Assembly: GCA_016280345.1 (NCBI GenBank)
Contig: JAEEGN010000062.1
Span: forward strand, 1 to 22,722
Direction: 5' to 3'
Source: Selenomonadaceae bacterium
Lineage (GTDB): Bacteria; Bacillota; Negativicutes; Selenomonadales; Selenomonadaceae
Length of the DNA: 22,722 nucleotides
The translations under genes and the position numbers were made by a program. The notes beneath the pieces are model-generated. The model was not told where the DNA came from and made no database searches. It was given only the letters and a program-made list of their open reading frames with translations. Shown here piece after piece: positions 14,647-21,878 of this stretch (within the stretch, counting starts at the first letter, position 1; every line of letters starts with the position of its first letter).

Positions 14647-14683
14647 AAAATGGGTAGGAATTTGCGCCGTTTTATGTGATAAT
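14647..14683 (+). promoter_or_regulatory. motAB promoter region: sigma-28-like motif and an extended -10
   Basis: Two readings overlap. AAAA (14647-14650), 15 bp and GCCGTTTT (14666-14673) resembles the flagellar sigma-28/SigD pattern TAAA-N15-GCCGATAT (6 of 8 in the -10). TGTGATAAT (14675-14683) resembles an extended housekeeping -10 with a poor -35 (TAGGAA, 14655-14660). The rest of the gap from 14584 is AT-rich and holds no gene, though a hairpin TGAGGGGA/TTCCCTCA lies in the leader near 14708-14734. Confidence 0.45.
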
Positions 14684-14777
14684 ATAAAATGTATGGGAGT
14701 GTATCCGTGAGGGGAGCAGGGAAAGGTTCCCTCATGGCAATGATACGCGAACAGCAGGGAAAAGAGGGGGATTCATT

Positions 14778-15554
14778 TTGGAAACTTCAACCGTTGTCGG
14801 ATTGATCATGGGCTTGATCTCGATTTTCGTCGGTATGGTCATCAAGGGCGCACCGCTTTCGGCGCTGAACAATCCGGCCGCGTTCCTGATCATCATCTGC
14901 GGCACGTTCTCCTGCCTGTTCACCGGCTTCCCGATGGAGAACATGAAGAACTTCCCGGTGCTGCTGAAGAAGACGCTGAACCGGCCGAAGCTCCAGTCCC
15001 GGACCGACCTCGTGAACATGTTCATCGAGCTGTCGCAGATCGCTCGCCGCGAAGGTATCCTGGCCCTTGAGGGCAAGGTGCAGGAGATCGAGGACCCGTT
15101 CTTCAAGACCGGCCTGGGCATGGTCATCGACGGTATGGACCCGGAGTTCGTCAGCGACGTCCTCGACGCCGAGCTTTCCGTCATGGCGGCCCGCCACGCC
15201 GAGGGCCGTCTGATGTTCAAGCAGGCCGGCACCTACGCGCCGACGCTGGGCGTGCTGGGCGCCGTGGTCGGCCTGATCGCGGCCCTGGGCAACATGAACG
15301 ATATTGATAAGCTGGGCCACGCGATTGCGGCGGCTTTCGTCGCGACGATCCTCGGCATCTACACCGGTTACGTCCTCTGGCTGCCGTTCGAGAACAAGCT
15401 GAAGCTGTTCTCGGAGATGGAGATCAGCCAGAAGCGCATGATCATCGAGGGAATCCTGTCCCTGCAGGCCGGCGATTCTCCGACGGCCATCGAAGCCAAG
15501 CTGATGGTATTCATTCCGCAGACCGAGCGGGCGGCAATCAAGAAGGAGGGTTGA
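14778..15554 (+). CDS. motA: Flagellar motor stator protein MotA
   Basis: A 258-residue inner-membrane protein with four membrane segments (two near the N terminus, two at about 152-204) and a large cytoplasmic loop. It is the stator subunit that, with MotB, converts ion flow into flagellar torque. The loop has QIARREGILALE (R90, R91, E98), equivalent to the charged residues that contact the rotor protein FliG. The conserved prolines of the channel are in TYAPTLGVLGAVVGL (P155) and LWLPFENKLK (P203). The TTG start at 14778 is supported by GAGGGGG 7 nt upstream. motB follows after 3 nt, with its ribosome site overlapping the motA stop. No other flagellar gene is in the window, so the stator genes are separate from the main flagellar cluster. 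Confidence 0.94.
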   Translation: METSTVVGLIMGLISIFVGMVIKGAPLSALNNPAAFLIIICGTFSCLFTGFPMENMKNFPVLLKKTLNRPKLQSRTDLVNMFIELSQIARREGILALEGKVQEIEDPFFKTGLGMVIDGMDPEFVSDVLDAELSVMAARHAEGRLMFKQAGTYAPTLGVLGAVVGLIAALGNMNDIDKLGHAIAAAFVATILGIYTGYVLWLPFENKLKLFSEMEISQKRMIIEGILSLQAGDSPTAIEAKLMVFIPQTERAAIKKEG

Positions 15555-15557
15555 TCC

Positions 15558-16343
15558 ATGGCGAAGAAAAAGCACGCGGAACCTCACGAAGAAGAAGCCG
15601 GCGAGGCCTGGTTACTTCCCTATTCCGATCTCATGACGCTGCTTCTGGCGCTGTTCCTCTGCCTTTTCTGCATGTCGAAAGTGGACGGCGGCAAGGCGAA
15701 GGCCATGGGCGCGGCCTTCAACAAGGCGTTCAGTCTGGGCGGCGGCGGCGGCTTCCTGCTGATGGGCCTCGGCCCCGGCCTGGGCATGGGCGGCGGCGGC
15801 TCCGGCGACGGCACCGGCGGCGAGGACAACGGCAACGGCGCCTACATGATGGAAAACCAGACGCTGGAGTATATGCAGCGGAGCCTCGACAACTACATCC
15901 AGGAAAACCACCTGGAGACGAACCTGCGCACCAACATGACCGAGGACGGCCTGATGATCCGCATCAAGGAGAAAGCGCTGTTCCCGTCCGGCTCGGCCGA
16001 GCTGGTACCGGAGTCGCAGCTCGTCGGCCCGGTGGTGGCGGGGCTGCTGGCGGCCATCCCGGAGCGCGTCATCATCACCGGCCATACCGACAACGTGCCC
16101 ATCAACACGCCGCAGTATCCCTCCAACTGGGAACTCAGTTCGGCCCGGGCGCTGAATTTCATGAAGTTCCTTTTGGCGTCCAACGCGTCCCTGAACCCGG
16201 CCCGTTTCAGCGCCACCGGCTACAGCGAGTACCGGCCGGTAGCCTCCCGCGAGACCGAGGGAGGCCGGTCGCAGAATCGCCGGGTGGAGATACTGATCGC
16301 CCGCAGCTTCAAGATGGCGGAGGGCACGCTGGTCGCGCAATAG
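15558..16343 (+). CDS. motB: Flagellar motor stator protein MotB
   Basis: A 261-residue partner of MotA that anchors the stator to peptidoglycan. The cytoplasmic N tail is followed by PYSDLMTLLLALFLCLFCMS (21-40), where D24 is the ion-binding aspartate. Residues 60-94 form an unusual Gly-rich stretch (GGGGGFLLMGLGPGLG and GMGGGGSGDGTGGEDNGNG). The OmpA-like peptidoglycan-binding domain spans about 125-255, with ITGHTDNVPI (173-182) and NWELSSARA (190-198). AAGGAGG (15543-15549) lies 8 nt before the ATG and overlaps the motA stop, implying coupled synthesis at matched ratio. A terminator follows 22 nt after the stop. Proton or sodium use cannot be told with confidence. Confidence 0.94.
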   Translation: MAKKKHAEPHEEEAGEAWLLPYSDLMTLLLALFLCLFCMSKVDGGKAKAMGAAFNKAFSLGGGGGFLLMGLGPGLGMGGGGSGDGTGGEDNGNGAYMMENQTLEYMQRSLDNYIQENHLETNLRTNMTEDGLMIRIKEKALFPSGSAELVPESQLVGPVVAGLLAAIPERVIITGHTDNVPINTPQYPSNWELSSARALNFMKFLLASNASLNPARFSATGYSEYRPVASRETEGGRSQNRRVEILIARSFKMAEGTLVAQ

Positions 16344-16364
16344 CAGCAAGATACGGAATCAAAG

Positions 16365-16400
16365 AACGGGCTGTCCCTATCGCATGTGGCAGCCCGTTTT
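16365..16400 (+). terminator. Intrinsic terminator after motB
   Basis: AACGGGCTG (16365-16373) and CAGCCCGTT (16390-16398) form a perfect 9-bp stem around a 16-nt loop, followed by a short T-run (TTTTC). A second copy of the arm sequence, TGCGACAGCC (16402-16411), just downstream offers an alternative fold. Confidence 0.75.
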
Positions 16401-16436
16401 CTGCGACAGCCGGAGGATAGAGGAGGAATCGGTCCA

Positions 16437-17999
16437 ATGAAAGTGGCAATGGTAGAGGAGATGCGCCAGATCGACAAGCTGGCCGGGGAAAAGTTCGGTA
16501 TCCCGGAAACGATCCTGATGGAGAACGCCGGCCGGGCGGCGGCCGGTGTCGTCGTCGAGGAACTGGCCGGCGTTGCCGGGAAGACGATCTGCGTCCTGGC
16601 CGGCCCGGGCAACAATGGCGGCGACGCTTTCGTGGCGGCGCGCCATCTGGCGAACCACGGCGCCCAGATCAAAGTCTTCCTGGTGGGCAGCGAGGAAAAG
16701 CTCACGAAGTCCGCGGCGCTGAACCGTGAAATCTGCCAGAAACTCGGCATCACGGTGCAATCGCTGGCGACAGAGCGCGACTGGGAGAAGTTCGCGCTGA
16801 TCCTGAAACTGGCCGACGCCGTCGTGGACGGCCTGCTGGGGACGGGCATCAAGGGCCCGCTGCGCGATCCCTTCCCGAAGGTCATCGGGATGGTCAACGA
16901 GGCCGGCCGCCCCGTGGTGGCCATCGACATTCCCAGCGGCGTCAACGCCGGCAGCGGCACCATCCCTTCCACCGCCGTCAAAGCGGACGTCACCGTCACC
17001 TTCGGCCTGCCGAAGACCGGCCATTTCTTCTGCCCCGGGGCGGCGCACTGCGGCCGCCTGGTCGTCGATGACATCAGCCTGCCGCAGACGCTGCTGAACG
17101 ACCGCGGCATCCTGCAGGAATACTTCGAGGATGAATACGTGCGCTCGCTGCTGCCGCCGCGTCCGATTGACGCCCACAAAGGCTCCTGCGGCCGCGTGCT
17201 GGTCGTCGCCGGCTCTCCCGGCATGACCGGGGCGGCGGCGCTGGCCAGCGAAGCGGCGCTGCGGATCGGCGCCGGCGTCGTGACCCTGGCGACGGCGGAA
17301 AGCCTGACGAACCTCTTCGCCATGAAACTCACCGAAGTCATGACGCGCCCCCTGCCCGAGGCCAGCGCCGGCATCCTCGGCCATGAGGCGGCGGAAGCCC
17401 TCCGGAAACTGGCGGACCAGCACGACGTCGTGCTCATGGGGCCGGGCCTGGGCCGCGATCCGGCGACGCTGAATTTCATCTGGCAGGCGGCGAAATCGAT
17501 CAGGAAGCCGCTGGTGCTGGACGCCGACGCCCTCTACGCCTTCGCCGGTCACGCCGAAACCTTCGCCCAGGCGGGGGACCCGCTCGTCCTGACGCCGCAC
17601 CTCGGCGAAATGGCCATGCTCCTCGGCCTTTCCGTCGAGGCGCTGCGGGGCAATCTCATCCCTTGCTGCCGCAAAGCCGCCACCGACTGGAACGCGATCC
17701 TGGCGGTGAAAAGCGAATGTACGCTGGTCGCCTATCCCGACAGCCGCGTCTATCTGACCTCGAAGGGCAATCCCGGCATGGCCACCGCCGGCTCCGGCGA
17801 CGTGCTGGCGGGGACCATCGCCGGCCTGATGAAGCAGATGCCGGCGGCGGACGCGCCGCAGCTCGGCGTCTATCTCCACGGTCTCGCGGGCGACATCGCA
17901 GCCGCGGAAGCCGCCGAAGGCCTCCTGGCCGGCGACATCCTGCGCCGTCTGCCCGCCGCCCGCCGTCAGCTCATGTCGCCGGGCAGCCAGAGCGTCTGA
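16437..17999 (+). CDS. nnr: Bifunctional NAD(P)HX epimerase/dehydratase
   Basis: A 520-residue two-domain repair enzyme for hydrated (damaged) NADH and NADPH, acting in the cytoplasm. The N-terminal YjeF epimerase domain (about 1-220) has PETILMENAGRAAA (23-36), LAGPGNNGGDAFVAARHL (54-71) and VAIDIPSGVNA (161-171). It interconverts the R and S forms. The C-terminal ADP-dependent (S)-NAD(P)H-hydrate dehydratase domain (about 230-515) has HKGSCGRVLVVAGS, LMGPGLGRD (333-341), LVLTPHLGEMA (383-393) and KGNPGMATAGSGDVLAGTIAG (443-463), the kinase-like nucleotide site. Domain order and length match the fused bacterial enzyme. The ATG at 16437 has AGGAGG 10 nt upstream, and the longer frame from 16386 runs through the motB terminator. 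mntP follows 136 nt later. Confidence 0.94.
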   Translation: MKVAMVEEMRQIDKLAGEKFGIPETILMENAGRAAAGVVVEELAGVAGKTICVLAGPGNNGGDAFVAARHLANHGAQIKVFLVGSEEKLTKSAALNREICQKLGITVQSLATERDWEKFALILKLADAVVDGLLGTGIKGPLRDPFPKVIGMVNEAGRPVVAIDIPSGVNAGSGTIPSTAVKADVTVTFGLPKTGHFFCPGAAHCGRLVVDDISLPQTLLNDRGILQEYFEDEYVRSLLPPRPIDAHKGSCGRVLVVAGSPGMTGAAALASEAALRIGAGVVTLATAESLTNLFAMKLTEVMTRPLPEASAGILGHEAAEALRKLADQHDVVLMGPGLGRDPATLNFIWQAAKSIRKPLVLDADALYAFAGHAETFAQAGDPLVLTPHLGEMAMLLGLSVEALRGNLIPCCRKAATDWNAILAVKSECTLVAYPDSRVYLTSKGNPGMATAGSGDVLAGTIAGLMKQMPAADAPQLGVYLHGLAGDIAAAEAAEGLLAGDILRRLPAARRQLMSPGSQSV

Positions 18000-18135
18000 C
18001 GGTACACCCCCTCTTCCGGCAATTCCGGAGGCTTTCGCGGGTTTGCCGATCTCGTGCCCGAATTTCTTTTCCGGGATTCCAGGGAAGGAGCCGGAAAGCG
18101 GGTATGGTTCGTTCTCTTTCGCAAAGGAGTCTCCT

Positions 18136-18723
18136 ATGGAAATTACCCTTTTCTTCGTGACGAACAGCGTGCTTCTCGGCGTGGGGCTGGCCATGGACGC
18201 GTTCTCGGTCTCGCTGGCCAACGGGCTGGGGGAGCCGCACATGAATTTCCGGCGCATGGCCCTGATTGCCGGGACCTACGCCTTCTTCCAGGCACTGATG
18301 CCGATGATCGGCTGGTTCTGCGTACATGCCATCGTCGAGACGTTCCAAAAGGTCACGCCCTTCATTCCTTGGATTGCGCTGGCTCTGCTGGCCTACATCG
18401 GCATCGGGATGATCCGCGAGGGACTGGCGGGCAGCGATCAGGGGGGGCCGCAGACCCCGCTTTCCGGCCGGGCGTTGCTGCTCCAGGGCATTGCGACCTC
18501 CATCGACGCCCTCTCGGTGGGCTTCACGATTGCGAAATATCACACCGTGGCGGCGCTGACCTGCTCCCTGATCGTCGCCGGCGTGACCTTCGTCATCTGC
18601 CTTATCGGGCTGGCCCTCGGCAAGCGCTTCGGCCTCCATCTCGCCGGCCGGGCGCTGGTCCTGGGCGGCGCCATCCTCATCGCCATCGGTCTGGAAATCT
18701 TCGTCAACGGCGTCCTGCGATGA
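18136..18723 (+). CDS. mntP: Manganese efflux pump MntP
   Basis: A 195-residue inner-membrane protein with six predicted membrane helices arranged as two similar halves. It matches the MntP (YebN) family that exports excess Mn2+. The two conserved acidic half-motifs are GLAMDAFSVSLANGL (17-31, D21) and GIATSIDALSVGFTIA (118-133, D124), the paired aspartates expected for metal transport. The start at 18136 has AAAGGAG 6 nt upstream, while the 31-residue extension to 18043 lacks a site and is hydrophilic. The 136-nt leader after nnr has a 7-bp hairpin (TTTCCGG/CCGGAAA, about 18077-18106) but no sequence I could match to the Mn-sensing yybP-ykoY riboswitch. A strong terminator follows. Confidence 0.92.
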   Translation: MEITLFFVTNSVLLGVGLAMDAFSVSLANGLGEPHMNFRRMALIAGTYAFFQALMPMIGWFCVHAIVETFQKVTPFIPWIALALLAYIGIGMIREGLAGSDQGGPQTPLSGRALLLQGIATSIDALSVGFTIAKYHTVAALTCSLIVAGVTFVICLIGLALGKRFGLHLAGRALVLGGAILIAIGLEIFVNGVLR

Positions 18724-18747
18724 TGCGGGGCATCGCCCGGGCAAAAG

Positions 18748-18800
18748 AAAACGGGGCTGTCGCACGTAACCAAAATCTGCGAGAGCCCCGTTTTGTTTTT
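18748..18800 (+). terminator. Intrinsic terminator after mntP
   Basis: AAAACGGGGCT (18748-18758) pairs perfectly with AGCCCCGTTTT (18784-18794), with an inner CGCA/TGCG stem, then GTTTTT to 18800. It would also work on the minus strand. Confidence 0.9.
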
Positions 18801-18978
18801 GATGATAAAAAGTCAAAAAGACAAACTACTCGATGGCTGCGAAGGGTAAAAAGCCTGATATTTCGGGCTTTATTCTGTTTTTGTCCGGCTTTTTTCGATT
18901 TTTTCTACTGAACAAAACGCTTGTCACAGTGTCAATTTTTTAAGGAACGAAATCCCTCCGCGCCCTTTACCCGTAACG
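18801..18978. other. AT-rich intergenic tract with minor hairpin and a dyad
   Basis: This tract is much richer in A/T than the genes around it. It holds a weak hairpin AAAGCC/GGCTTT (18850-18871) and a 15-bp imperfect dyad at 18921-18935. No ORF with a ribosome site is seen. Confidence 0.5.
18921..18935. promoter_or_regulatory. Operator-like dyad TTGTCAC-A-GTGTCAA
   Basis: Two 7-nt arms around one central base, with one mismatch position per arm, form a 15-bp palindrome of the size bound by dimeric repressors. Read on the minus strand its edge is a perfect TTGACA hexamer, but no good -10 follows. The only regulator gene nearby is the TetR gene at 19181-19831, and the link is speculative. Confidence 0.3.
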
Positions 18979-19038
18979 TGCCACTGGCACATTACGCATC
19001 CCTCCGGCACATTGCGCATGCCACTGGCGCGCCTCCCT
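18979..19038. repeat. Three 20-bp periodic units in the mntP-tetR gap
   Basis: TGCCACTGGCACATTACGCA (18979-18998) is followed by TCCCTCCGGCACATTGCGCA (18999-19018), which shares GGCACATTnCGCA. A third unit begins again with TGCCACTGGC (19019-19028) and runs into CCCTCC. The period is exactly 20 bp. Confidence 0.65.
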
Positions 19039-19057
19039 CCGGAGGGAGGCGCTTTTT
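19029..19057 (+). terminator. 24-bp perfect palindrome followed by T5
   Basis: GCGCCTCCCTCC (19029-19040) is followed directly by its exact complement GGAGGGAGGCGC (19041-19052) and then TTTTT (19053-19057). It has the form of an intrinsic terminator, but no gene lies just upstream, so it may instead be part of a repeat element. Confidence 0.55.
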
Positions 19058-19088
19058 CCTTGCGGGAAACGGTCGATAGCCTTTGGGA

Positions 19089-19151
19089 CGCGAAAAAACG
19101 GGGCTTTCCGGGAAGACGGTATCTTCACACGGAAAGCCCCGTTTTTTCGCG
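19089..19151. terminator. Perfect 22-bp inverted repeat, bidirectional terminator for tetR
   Basis: The arm at 19089-19110 (CGCGAAAAAACGG to TTTCCG) is exactly complementary to 19130-19151, and the 19-nt loop holds a further GAAGA/TCTTC stem. The GC core with A6 on one side and T6 on the other gives an intrinsic terminator in both directions. The tetR stop is at 19181, 30 nt away on the minus strand. Confidence 0.85.
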
Positions 19152-19180
19152 GGACAGGGACGAACCTGCTGGCGGGCCAA

Positions 19181-19831
19181 TCAGGTCTTGCAGGCTAGCA
19201 GGATCATGTCCTTCAGGAGGACCAGCTCGTCCGTCAAATCCTCCTCATACGCAAAGGAAGCGTCCGGCAGCAGCCCAGCCGCGAATCTCTCGGAAATGCA
19301 GAACATCATGTGCAGGGTGGAGGCGAAGAATTTTTTTTCCGGCAGATTGACTTTGAGGGTGCCGTCCTTTTTCGCCTTCTGATAAAGCGAGTGGTACTTT
19401 TTGACGAATTCCTCCATCGCGTCGGTATAAGGTTTCAGGGTTTCCTTCGTGACCTTTTCATGGCGGACAAAGGCGGAGAAGTTATGATTGAAGCGCAGGA
19501 AGTCCTTGTGGTTTCGGTAGAGGTCAATGAAGCAGTCGAGGTAGAAGACAAGTTCATCGGCCGCGGTCATGGCTTCGACGTTGCGGGCGTTGTACAATTT
19601 CTCGACTTCGGCGTAGTAATCCTGCCAGACTTTTGCCGCGATGGAGCTGGCGAGGGCGGCCTTCGTCTTGAAATAGCGGTAGACGGTGGCGACGCCGAGT
19701 TCGCTGGCGTCCGCGATCTCCTGCATGGTCACCGTCTCGATGTTTGTTTCCGCGAAGATACGGAAGCCTGTGTTTAACATCGTCTTCCGTCGTGCCGCCA
19801 TTTCGACAGCGTCTTTCTGCAAATTCCGCAT
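19181..19831 (-). CDS. TetR/AcrR-family transcriptional regulator
   Basis: A 216-residue DNA-binding repressor. The N-terminal helix-turn-helix spans about 15-62: MLNTGFRIFAETNIETVTMQEIADASELGVATVYRYFKTKAAL carries the family signature (T-x-x-x-I-A-x-x-x-x-x-x-x-x-T-x-Y-x-Y-F). The larger C-terminal helical domain (about 65-216) binds an unknown ligand and mediates dimerisation. The start at 19831 has AAAAGGAG 8 nt upstream on the minus strand. The gene lies 49 nt after the acidic membrane protein gene on the same strand, so it may be co-transcribed, although TATTAT in the gap could be a separate -10. No efflux pump lies beside it, so its target is unclear. The membrane protein, pfp or its own promoter are possibilities. 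Confidence 0.9.
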   Translation of the reverse strand: MRNLQKDAVEMAARRKTMLNTGFRIFAETNIETVTMQEIADASELGVATVYRYFKTKAALASSIAAKVWQDYYAEVEKLYNARNVEAMTAADELVFYLDCFIDLYRNHKDFLRFNHNFSAFVRHEKVTKETLKPYTDAMEEFVKKYHSLYQKAKKDGTLKVNLPEKKFFASTLHMMFCISERFAAGLLPDASFAYEEDLTDELVLLKDMILLACKT

Positions 19832-19880
19832 GGCATGGGCTCCTTTTCATAATAGTTTTGGGAAAGATTGGGGGCTCTCT

Positions 19881-20525
19881 TCAGCGTTCCACGGAGTCCA
19901 CCATATATTTGCCGTCCGGCAGGCGCCAGACGAAAACGACGTATTTGCCGTCGGCACGGGAAACCCGCTTGGTACCGGGGGCTACGTCCTGGACGCGCCA
20001 ATCGTCAACGAAGCGCAGCTTGTCGATGCCGTCGGGCTTGTTGACTTCGGCCTGCACGTCCGCCCGGAAGGAGGCGAGGCGGTGACTCACCCACCAGGCA
20101 TGGCCGGCGTATAGCAGGAAAATCAGGAGGATTCCCGCTGCCGCCGCTTTTTCCACCATCGCCCAGATCGGGGCCATCATCGCCCGGCGCCGGGCTCTCT
20201 GCTGCCGCATCCGGGCCAGCATCGCCGCTTTTTCCGCGGCTTTCTTTCTGGCCGCTTCGTCGTCGGATGATTCCCCGCTGTCAGGCGCCGGCGGCGGTCC
20301 GGCTCCGTCACCGTCAGACGGTTCGCCGGATGGCACCGTTTCTTCCGCCGGCGGGGTGTCAGACGAATCATCGGGGGAAGCGTCATCCGGCGTCGCCGGT
20401 TCGTCGGTCGGGCCGCCGGTTTCCGGGGCGTCGTCGCCGGCGTCAACCGGCTCGTAGCCGTCAGCTTCCGGTGCCGTCGCTTCCGCTTCGCCGTTCGGTG
20501 CCGGCGCTTGCTGTTCGCTGGCCAT
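19881..20525 (-). CDS. Single-pass membrane protein with acidic Pro/Asp/Glu-rich cytoplasmic tail
   Basis: A 214-residue protein that I do not recognise. Residues 1-90 are a low-complexity acidic segment rich in Ala, Pro, Asp, Glu and Ser, probably disordered. Residues 91-115 switch to a basic helix (AARKKAAEKA and ARMRQQRARRR), which fits the positive-inside rule. Residues about 123-146 are the only membrane segment (AAAAGILLIFLLYAGHAWWV), leaving a small outside domain (about 147-214) with KYVVFVWRLPDGKYMVDSVE. The topology is therefore N-inside, C-outside. The start at 20525 has AAAGGGG upstream. It lies 60 nt after pfp and 49 nt before tetR on the same strand. A role cannot be given. Confidence 0.72.
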   Translation of the reverse strand: MASEQQAPAPNGEAEATAPEADGYEPVDAGDDAPETGGPTDEPATPDDASPDDSSDTPPAEETVPSGEPSDGDGAGPPPAPDSGESSDDEAARKKAAEKAAMLARMRQQRARRRAMMAPIWAMVEKAAAAGILLIFLLYAGHAWWVSHRLASFRADVQAEVNKPDGIDKLRFVDDWRVQDVAPGTKRVSRADGKYVVFVWRLPDGKYMVDSVER

Positions 20526-20585
20526 GACGAATCCCCTTTCCTGCGCGCCGCTGCGTCAACGGGCAGCGACGCGGTCGTTTCAAAG

Positions 20586-21827
20586 TCAGAAGAGAGAAGC
20601 GAAGCGCTGCTTGAATTCCTCCGGCGACATCTTGTAGTCCTTCGCCAGCCCGGCGTCGTCGAGGTCTTCCTTTTCCAGCCGCATCATGAAGCCGCGGGCG
20701 ATGCGGTAGTGAGCGGAACCGGTATCGACGCGGCGCACCTGCGTCTTGCCGGTGGCTTCGTCCCGGATGTCCTCGAAGTAGAGGGGTACGGCCAGCTCGT
20801 TCTGGATGGAGATCATCGCGCCGGTCTTGCCCCGCAGCAGGAAGCGCACGGCTTCGTAGCCGAGGGAACGGGCGTAGTCGATGTCGTAGGCGATCGGCGC
20901 GGCGCAGCGCAGCTCGTAGCCGATCTCCTTGTCCACGATGGTGGGGCTGTGGCCGAGTTTCTTGAGGTCGGCCAGCACGGCTTTCTTGAGGATGTCGCCG
21001 AAATCGAGCTCGGCGTAGCGGATATGGCCATGCTCGTCCAGCTCCACGGATCCCATCTTTTCGAGGTCTTCCTGGGCAATCTTTTCGATGACGCCCTCGG
21101 CGACGACCGCCACGCCGAAGGTGCGGCCGATGCGGTAGCGCTTGATCACCGAGCTGACGATGATGTCCACGACTTTTTGCAGGGAGATTTTCTCCTCGGG
21201 GAATTCCTCGGGGATGATGGTCAGCACCGCCCCGGAGGACAGGCCGATGCCCAGCGCCAGATGGCCCGCGGTGCGGCCCATGGCGATGGCCAGATACCAG
21301 CGGTTCGTCGTGGTGCGGGCGTCTTCCACCAGGTTCTGCACTTCCATGGCGCCGAACTGGCGGGCCGTCTCGAAGCCGAAGGTCGGCACGCCGTCGGGCA
21401 GCGGCAGGTCGTTGTCGATGGTCTTGGGCACGTGGACGACGTTGATGGAACCGCCGTGTTCCGAGGCGTAGCGGGATACGGCGGCGGAGCTGTAGGCGGT
21501 GTCGTCGCCGCCGATCGTCACCAGATGGGTGACGCCGAGTTCGGTCAGCGTTTCCACGACGTTCCTGAGGTCCTCTTCCTTCTTGGTCGGGTTATAGCGT
21601 GACATCTTGAGGATACAGCCGCCCGTCACGTGAATACGGGCCACTTCGTCGTACGTGAGCTTGACGTACGCTTTCTCCCGCTTTGCCAGATGGGAGAAGC
21701 CGTCATACATGCCCAGCACGTCCCAGCCATTGCGGTTCGCTTCTACCACCACTGCCGAGATGACGGCGTTGATGCCGGGCGCCGGCCCGCCGCCGCAGAC
21801 GATCGCGATGGTATTCTTTTTGTCCAT
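20586..21827 (-). CDS. pfp: Pyrophosphate-type 6-phosphofructokinase
   Basis: A 413-residue phosphofructokinase that phosphorylates fructose-6-phosphate to the 1,6-bisphosphate in glycolysis. The N-terminal nucleotide-site motif is CGGGPAPGINAVI (11-23). The phosphoryl-donor loop reads IGGDDT (105-110), with Asp in place of the Gly of ATP enzymes, and VPKTIDNDLP (133-142) carries K135. This Asp/Lys pair is the known marker of pyrophosphate dependence. Other core motifs are TFGFETARQ and AMGRTAGHLALG. The start at 21827 (MDKKNTIAIV) has GGGGGAGG 7 nt upstream; the longer frame to 21887 lies within the promoter. The enzyme would be reversible and save ATP, which is common in anaerobes. It is the first gene of a minus-strand unit with the acidic membrane protein and perhaps tetR. 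Confidence 0.9.
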   Translation of the reverse strand: MDKKNTIAIVCGGGPAPGINAVISAVVVEANRNGWDVLGMYDGFSHLAKREKAYVKLTYDEVARIHVTGGCILKMSRYNPTKKEEDLRNVVETLTELGVTHLVTIGGDDTAYSSAAVSRYASEHGGSINVVHVPKTIDNDLPLPDGVPTFGFETARQFGAMEVQNLVEDARTTTNRWYLAIAMGRTAGHLALGIGLSSGAVLTIIPEEFPEEKISLQKVVDIIVSSVIKRYRIGRTFGVAVVAEGVIEKIAQEDLEKMGSVELDEHGHIRYAELDFGDILKKAVLADLKKLGHSPTIVDKEIGYELRCAAPIAYDIDYARSLGYEAVRFLLRGKTGAMISIQNELAVPLYFEDIRDEATGKTQVRRVDTGSAHYRIARGFMMRLEKEDLDDAGLAKDYKMSPEEFKQRFASLF

Positions 21828-21878
21828 GAAGATTCCTCCCCCGTACGTTCTGTTTTGGATTTCGCTTCCATAGGATAT

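Noticed and set aside
18000..18135. A Mn-sensing yybP-ykoY riboswitch before mntP
   Set aside because: Such leaders often control this gene, so I looked for the conserved internal-loop sequences. I found only a simple hairpin. A covariance search would be decisive.
16377..18257. 626-residue minus-strand frame opposite nnr
   Set aside because: Shadow of nnr. It has no motifs and crosses terminators and leader sequence.
18992..19382. Short ORFs over the repeat cluster and tetR end (62-112 residues)
   Set aside because: They translate the palindromes and repeats themselves, and both strands give similar-looking peptides, as expected from inverted repeats.
20508..21602. 364-residue plus frame opposite pfp
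   Set aside because: Shadow of the phosphofructokinase gene. The composition is Val/Asp/Gly/His-rich and no motif is present.
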